DNA of 64,000 nt from Brienomyrus brachyistius (taxonomy: Eukaryota > Chordata > Actinopteri > Osteoglossiformes > Mormyridae): assembly GCF_023856365.1 (NCBI RefSeq), contig NC_064533.1:35326118-35390117 (forward strand), in the 5' to 3' direction. Each line of letters starts with the position of its first letter. Position 1 is the stretch's first letter. Of this stretch, positions 59,601 to 64,000 are shown piece by piece. The translations under genes were made by a program, and so were the position numbers. The notes beneath the pieces are model-generated. The model had not been told where the DNA came from. It saw only the letters and a list, made by a program, of their open reading frames with translations, and made no database searches.

Positions 59601-60965
59601 TCATACACATGCATAATCACATGCAGCCCTCAGCATGACAAACAGATGTTCGCTTTTCTACTGTAAACCTACCCTTTGTCTCTCATAAAACCTGCAGTAC
59701 AAAAGTCTACTAAAACAAACTGCTCCCACATTTTCAGAGCACCCAGCACTGCTCTGCATCCTGTTTACCTCCAATGTGTTATCCAGCTCCTTCTCTATCA
59801 TCTCCTTCAGAGTGACAGGGATGAGGATTGAGTAAAGAATGAGAGACATGCGGTGATGAAGGACAGAACCATGCAAAATTAAATGACGGCTGACAGGAGA
59901 AAAGAAGAACCAACACAAATGTGTGCAAATGTCTGTGTGTGTGTTTTGGTACCTCTACAGTTTGACTTGAAGGACAAGGTAAAAAAATATTGCGGATTAA
60001 GTTTCTCAAAACTTAATCTACAGGGACGTTTCTGTGCTGACATAGACAAAGACACCTTATACCCATTTTCAAGCCACACAGACTCATGTTTTCTTCAGAG
60101 AACAGAGTTTTTCTGTTATAGTGTAACCAAAACTGAGTGTGAACAGGACCAACCTCAGCAATGGAGTCCATCTCGTCTTTGCCATACCAATCTGGTTCAT
60201 ACATGTCTGCCAAACACTCGTGCAAGCGTTTGGATGACTCGTGCATTGCTGTGGGCAAACGGAAAGAAGGAGACATCACTGAATGCCCAGACTATCGGGG
60301 CCAGGCAGACATTAAATTCAGACAGGAACAAGGACAAGAAGATACGGAGCAGCAATGTGAGGTCAAACCTTTTACTGCGGCGAGGTAAGCTTTCAGGTCC
60401 TTCTGCAGTTTGCTGCCCTCTACCTGAAAACAGAAGTCATGACACATCCATGGAACAGCAGATGACTTTGAGAGAAAGACAAAATGATTAAGCCTCACAG
60501 AGAGACAAAGTGGTTTGGACTGGTACACTGGCCCTCCTTAGCTCCCAAACGTTGCTTCCGCATTAAACATATAATTCAGACTCACATTTCTATAACAGTA
60601 CAAAGACACAATGAGCCTCTAGTACCAAAGCAAGGAAGCCCAGGACACAAGGAAGGAGATACACACATGCACACAAACACTGAGGCCAATAGTAATAACA
60701 GCCTTCTAGATGTTAACGAGTTCCGGATTTATATAAGGATATGTAACATTATGTTCAGATTTCCATTTTAGTCAACTGGCACAGAACCTCACTGCTGACA
60801 GAGGGAGGGGGGGGGGCGATCTGGGGATCTGGAAGGCTGCCTCATAATGGGAGGGGTCTCAGGCAAGAATGGCAAGACTCTCACCAGCTGCTTGTTGAAG
60901 TTGATCACACCCTCCTCAAATTGCACGTCCTTCGTCTCGTCTGCCTTTCCCAGCTTCTGCAGGAC
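52285..60965 (-). CDS. bin1: Bridging integrator 1 (amphiphysin 2), all but the first coding exon
   Basis: N-BAR and SH3 protein that bends membranes in endocytosis and T-tubule formation and binds dynamin. Exons, 5' to 3': 60965-60885, 60423-60369, 60248-60154, 59582-59487, 59406-59299, 58915-58823, 58516-58431, 58029-57954, 57264-57209, 56254-56185, 55814-55686, 52845-52783, 52571-52470 and 52386-52285; 1212 bases, 403 aa plus TGA, all in phase. BAR landmarks: [34 protein letters not shown] and [18 protein letters not shown]. Exon 58915-58823 (93 bases, [15 protein letters not shown]) corresponds to the neuron-regulated BIN1 exon 7, which separates Bin1 from amphiphysin 1. A proline-rich [20 protein letters not shown] exon precedes the SH3 ([28 protein letters not shown]). 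The first exon (about 28 aa) lies beyond the right edge. The clathrin/AP2 region is short or absent here. Which teleost duplicate (bin1a or bin1b) was not determined. Confidence 0.9.
53580..53741 (-). CDS. bin1: Candidate alternative bin1 exon with acidic tract
   Basis: Between the proline-rich and pre-SH3 exons there is a 162-base in-frame block flanked by CACTGCAG| and AAG|GTAGAG. It encodes 54 residues rich in Trp-Asp ([29 protein letters not shown]). Both ends are phase 0, so inclusion would keep the frame. Position and acidic composition fit the alternatively spliced clathrin/AP2-binding region of amphiphysins, but no WDLW or DPF motif is visible. The (ATC)n coding the Asp run could equally be a plain microsatellite. 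Confidence 0.3.
57543..57562 (+). repeat. Poly-C tract (20 C)
   Basis: Uninterrupted C run in a bin1 intron. Confidence 0.95.
57641..57799. mobile_element. Short hAT-like MITE
   Basis: Ends CAGTGTGTCCCAATCC (57641) and GGCTGGGAAACACTG (to 57799) are inverted. The interior is partly palindromic around CTTGGGGATCC and GGGTCCCCAAGGACTAG. No clear target duplication remains. It lies in the bin1 intron between exons 58029-57954 and 57264-57209. Confidence 0.65.
59769..59804 (-). CDS. bin1: Candidate 36-base bin1 microexon in the BAR region
   Basis: In the intron between exons 60248-60154 and 59582-59487, a block [12 protein letters not shown] is bounded by a pyrimidine-rich tract ending GAAG| and by GAG|GTAAAC. 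It starts and ends in phase 0 and would insert 12 charged residues into the BAR domain. I know of no such exon in BIN1, and the acceptor is mediocre. Confidence 0.25.
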
Positions 60966-62162
60966 CTGAAAGAGGGCAGAACAAAGCAAAACAAAATTAA
61001 CAGCCACAGTCAATATTGTTTAAACCAACAATGCAAAGTAACAGAAGTACTGTCAAAATACAGGAAAAACAACCTGGGGTATGCAGGATAAACCCAGCAA
61101 AGAGGAATAACTGCTAAAATATGCCATCTAAACACAAACTAATAAAAACCAAATCATGTGAAGGAACATAAATCAATAGCACACATTTATTAAGCTAACC
61201 ATTATGTTAGCTTCAAAGATCAAAATATACTGGACAGAGGGATTTACTTCCAAAATCACCTTAAACTTGCCCTTAGAGAAACCTGCCTCCAGGAAGACTG
61301 GGGCCCTCTACAGGTGACAGCACAGACTAGGGCTGTCACATTTTTCAAAAATCAAGTCCCGTAAATCCTTCGAATATATTCGAATACCCGTGACCCCGCC
61401 CCAAAAAACCCGACGCATTCTTTTCAGTATTTTATTAACAGCCCGTAAAACGTCACATTTGTATAATGCCCCAAAGAGGACAAGGTCGGTAAATATTTTG
61501 AGATTTACAAATAACTGCATTCCTAATGACTGTACTGTGTCCGTTTAAGTGCAAAAAGAATTAATAGACTAATAAGTATATAATACCAAACGATGCAGAC
61601 ATGTCCAGTTAAGTGTGCTTTAAGCAATAAACTATGGAGGACAATGCACACCATGTACCTTTCATACATGTGGTTCACCGTAAAGAAATCCGGAAAACAA
61701 TTGTGTGTTTCTTGCTTTTCTTGAAAGATATTACACCAGAAAACTGAATATAAATTAACTTTACCGCGGTGTCATAGTTAGAGTTTAAACCGGAGCCCAC
61801 TTTCGGGTATACCTGCCTGATATTCTCACTTGACAATGTATGTGGGGATATGCGGATCTATATTGAAATGTTCCAGAGAGTGGCCTGACCTTCCAAACAC
61901 CTCGGTAAAGTTAGCTTTATATGCTTGTTTTCTGGTTGTAATATCTTTCAATTTTTAATTTTTTAAAAATATATATTTCAGTGTTTGTGCGCGCACTTCA
62001 CGTTCAATAGCCCAGCTATTTTGCTTAAAGTCACTGGCGGTGAATAGACACAGTGCAATTATTAATAAATACGTATAAAGACATACTATTAAAGTTACAT
62101 GGTGTACACTGATAGTAGTTCAATGCTTAAAGTACACTTTACAGGACATATCTGTATTATTT

Positions 62163-63027
62163 CCCTTAGCAAAAAGTAGTACACTTGAAGTTCATGTTAT
62201 TAAGTATGCTTGAGTATAGCACATATACTACGGACCATGTACTTGTAATGTACTAGAAAGTATACCAATTTAATACTTCTTCTGACTAAATTGGAATATT
62301 TTTAAGTTTATAAAAGTATACTTTAAGTATATTTGTAAAGTATACAAGTACACTCATCTATATACTACTACTAGGTATATACTTCTACTCCACATTTAAA
62401 TTTATTGAAGTACACTTGACGTATACTTTTATAAACTTAGAATTACTAAAACTAAAAAAATATATATTTTTTAGTTCTCCTACAAGTACTCAAAGTACTT
62501 CACAATACATACTCACCCATCCACACGCCGGTGGAGGAGGCTGCCTGCACACCGGGAGCAATTTGGGGTTCAGTGTCTTGCTCAAGGACACTTTGATGGG
62601 GTCAGGAGGAACCAGGGCTCGAACCGGCAGCTCACTGGTTGCCAAACAATAGCACTACTTCCTGCGCCACCATTTCACTTCTTGTAAGTTTGCTTAGCAT
62701 ATTACTTGGAGCATACTATGTATATACTTGAAATACTTAAAGTATTCTTAAATTTAACTCATACTGTATGTACAATAGACTGCAATGTATTTACAAAATC
62801 ACAAGACAGAATGTTGAGAAGTATATTAAAGTATAAATGTAAGTATTAATGCACTTTGTCTTAGACTTTTCTTTATATTTAGTATAAGTCAAGAATAGCA
62901 TAATGAAGTATACTTAAGTATATAAAATATAATATATAAAAAGTAAACTTCAAGTACACTGCCTCAGTTTTTAGTATAAAATAAGTATACTCGTAGTACA
63001 CTTGAATAAACTACTGTTTGCTAAGGG
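62163..63027. mobile_element. Palindromic MITE rich in AAGTATACTT-type motifs
   Basis: CCCTTAGCAAAAAGTAGTAC at 62163 and CTACTGTTTGCTAAGGG to 63027 are inverted ends. The arms repeat AGTATACTT, AAGTACACTT and TATACTTAAGTATA on both strands, so the whole can fold on itself. The CCC...GGG ends beside TT and TTAG suggest, weakly, a TTAA-targeting element. It is interrupted by a SINE. Confidence 0.7.
62505..62680 (-). mobile_element. tRNA-derived SINE inside the MITE
   Basis: Contains CTTGCTCAAGGACACTTTGA and an antisense B-box AGGGCTCGAACCGGCAGCTC, followed by CACTACTTCCTGCGCCACC, the antisense tRNA-like head. It lies wholly within the palindromic element, so it inserted last. Confidence 0.7.
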
Positions 63028-64000
63028 TTAGCTTTATCCTAGCAAGTGGGTAAGTACACAGGTATCGCAAAAGTATTGCGAGGGAACACAAAACTATTTA
63101 AAAAAATATTTTCCCACCCTGACCTTTTAGGGGCTCCGCAGACGGCAAACAAGATTACAAGAAACAGGCTAATGTGCGTATGGGCTACAGTGACACTTAA
63201 AATTCGATTGGGTTAATTTTTCACATTATGTTCGAACGGATGCTTGACTATCGGTTAAAAAGTGACGGCCTTAGCCCAGGCATGGAGCACACATCCTGCC
63301 AGGGAATCCTACTGAGAAAATCCACTTATATCCCCAACAGTCAATTACTGACTGATGGGCAACCCTATTTTAATAAAAGCAAAATAAATTTAACTGGAAT
63401 TCTTTAAGGAAACCAATAACGCCTAACATCACATGAGCATGACCCTTATTTATTATTTATCTGTAAATGACTAGATGCCTGATGTAAGCACACACTGTAC
63501 ATCCTTCGGTACGGTCTTACACACCAAGCTAATCATGAGGTGCGTACAATGGAATAGGCCTTCATATGCCCAGAAGACGTACCAGGAAGTCAAAACTTCA
63601 GTTTAATTATAAAATGCAAGAATGTGTTTTCATTCCAAAGCTCTATTACTCGGTGACATTAAAGAGCAAAGTGGACATGAGAATGCCAGAAGCATTAAGC
63701 ATTGACCAGGTCAGGTTTTATCTGATCACCACGCTCAGGCATAAGGCTCCAGAACCCAACCCAACACCAATTACTGCTCCCCAGTCCTCATTAAAAGAAG
63801 CAAATATGGCCTTATACTTATTCTTGTCTTCGCATATAAACTGGGACAGAAAAATGAGAAAAGGGCCAGCAAGGCAACAGAACTACTCACTGGACTTAAG
63901 ACAATGGATTAATAACCGGTTTCAGACCCAGAAGGGGTTCTGCTGTGTGATATACTAGAAATGCTTCAAGAATAAAATGCAGTTGTATAACTTGTGTCTC

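Larger units (their letters stand above)
61328..63273. mobile_element. hAT-type element, host of a nested MITE
   Basis: Ends TAGGGCTGTCACATTTTTCA (61328) and AAAAAGTGACGGCCTTA (to 63273) are inverted; TAGGGCTGTCA-type ends are typical of fish hAT elements. The flanking octamers GCACAGAC (61320-61327) and GCCCAGGC (63274-63281) match at 6 of 8 positions. No transposase was recognised; it is probably non-autonomous. Confidence 0.65.
60966..64000. other. bin1 intron 1 (partial), repeat-filled
   Basis: Sequence upstream of bin1 exon 2. No first-exon sequence (a coding block for the basic N-terminal BAR helix ending in AQEK) is found up to 64000. It contains the nested element stack at 61328-63273. 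The open stretch 63566-63958 (plus, 130 codons) has no recognisable domain and I do not call it a gene. Confidence 0.6.

Noticed and set aside
60013..60279. 88-codon minus-strand ORF around the [20 protein letters not shown] segment as a gene of its own
   Set aside because: It is the ORF around bin1 exon 60248-60154 read into flanking introns.
63566..63958. 130-codon ORF near the right edge as bin1 exon 1 or a new gene
   Set aside because: It is on the plus strand, has no BAR helix motif, and has no recognisable domain.

Overview
This is animal nuclear DNA, almost certainly from a ray-finned fish and probably a teleost. The genes are split by GT-AG introns and encode vertebrate-specific protein families. 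The spacers and introns are packed with fish-type repeats: tRNA-derived SINEs with (ATGG)n tails, Tc1/mariner and hAT DNA transposons, and L2- and CR1-like LINE fragments. There are no bacterial operons, CRISPR arrays or RNA genes.

Layout, left to right. (1) 1-4558, plus strand: the 3' end of a shugoshin gene; its penultimate exon carries a 70-bp tandem duplication that copies the splice donor, and its last intron holds a wrecked hAT element with an L2 LINE piece and a SINE inside. (2) 4.7-7.4 kb: repeat-rich spacer. (3) 7464-14033, minus strand: a complete alpha-aspartyl dipeptidase gene (peptidase family S51, 8 coding exons, 238 aa) whose introns carry a hAT shell with a nested LINE, SINEs and two Tc1-type elements. 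(4) 14.0-17.5 kb: spacer with two SINEs. (5) 17528-31745, plus strand: complete nhej1 (XLF), 7 coding exons, 334 aa, with an 11-kb intron 4 full of transposons. (6) 33912-42992, plus strand: Indian hedgehog, same strand as and next to nhej1, as in mammals. (7) 44073-49445, minus strand: complete slc23a3, 12 coding exons, 625 aa. (8) 49.4-52.3 kb: spacer and probable bin1 3' UTR. (9) 52285-60965, minus strand: bin1 (amphiphysin 2) from BAR exon 2 to the SH3 stop; the first coding exon lies off the right edge, and 61-64 kb is its intron 1 with a triple-nested transposon stack. nhej1, ihh and slc23a3 are also neighbours on human 2q35 (known), which supports the calls.

The genes do not form a pathway. 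They are a conserved syntenic block: chromosome cohesion (shugoshin), dipeptide turnover, DNA end joining (XLF), skeletal and gut signalling (Ihh), a nucleobase-ascorbate-family transporter, and membrane curvature (Bin1). A regulatory link is known in mammals, where IHH enhancers lie in NHEJ1 introns.

Most notable: the ihh signalling domain is intact in exons 1 and 2 with correct splice phases and metal-binding residues, but exon 3, which encodes the self-cleaving Hint domain, is decayed. It has a deletion, at least four frame changes and loss of the Thr/His catalytic motif. The first in-frame stop lies in the last exon, so an N-domain-only hedgehog of about 226 aa could be made. Second, two unrelated genes (shugoshin and slc23a3) each have a tandem duplication that multiplies an authentic splice donor, and in both any downstream copy would put a TGA in frame.

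All exon boundaries were derived by hand from splice consensus, phase continuity and remembered family conservation; nothing was aligned against a database.
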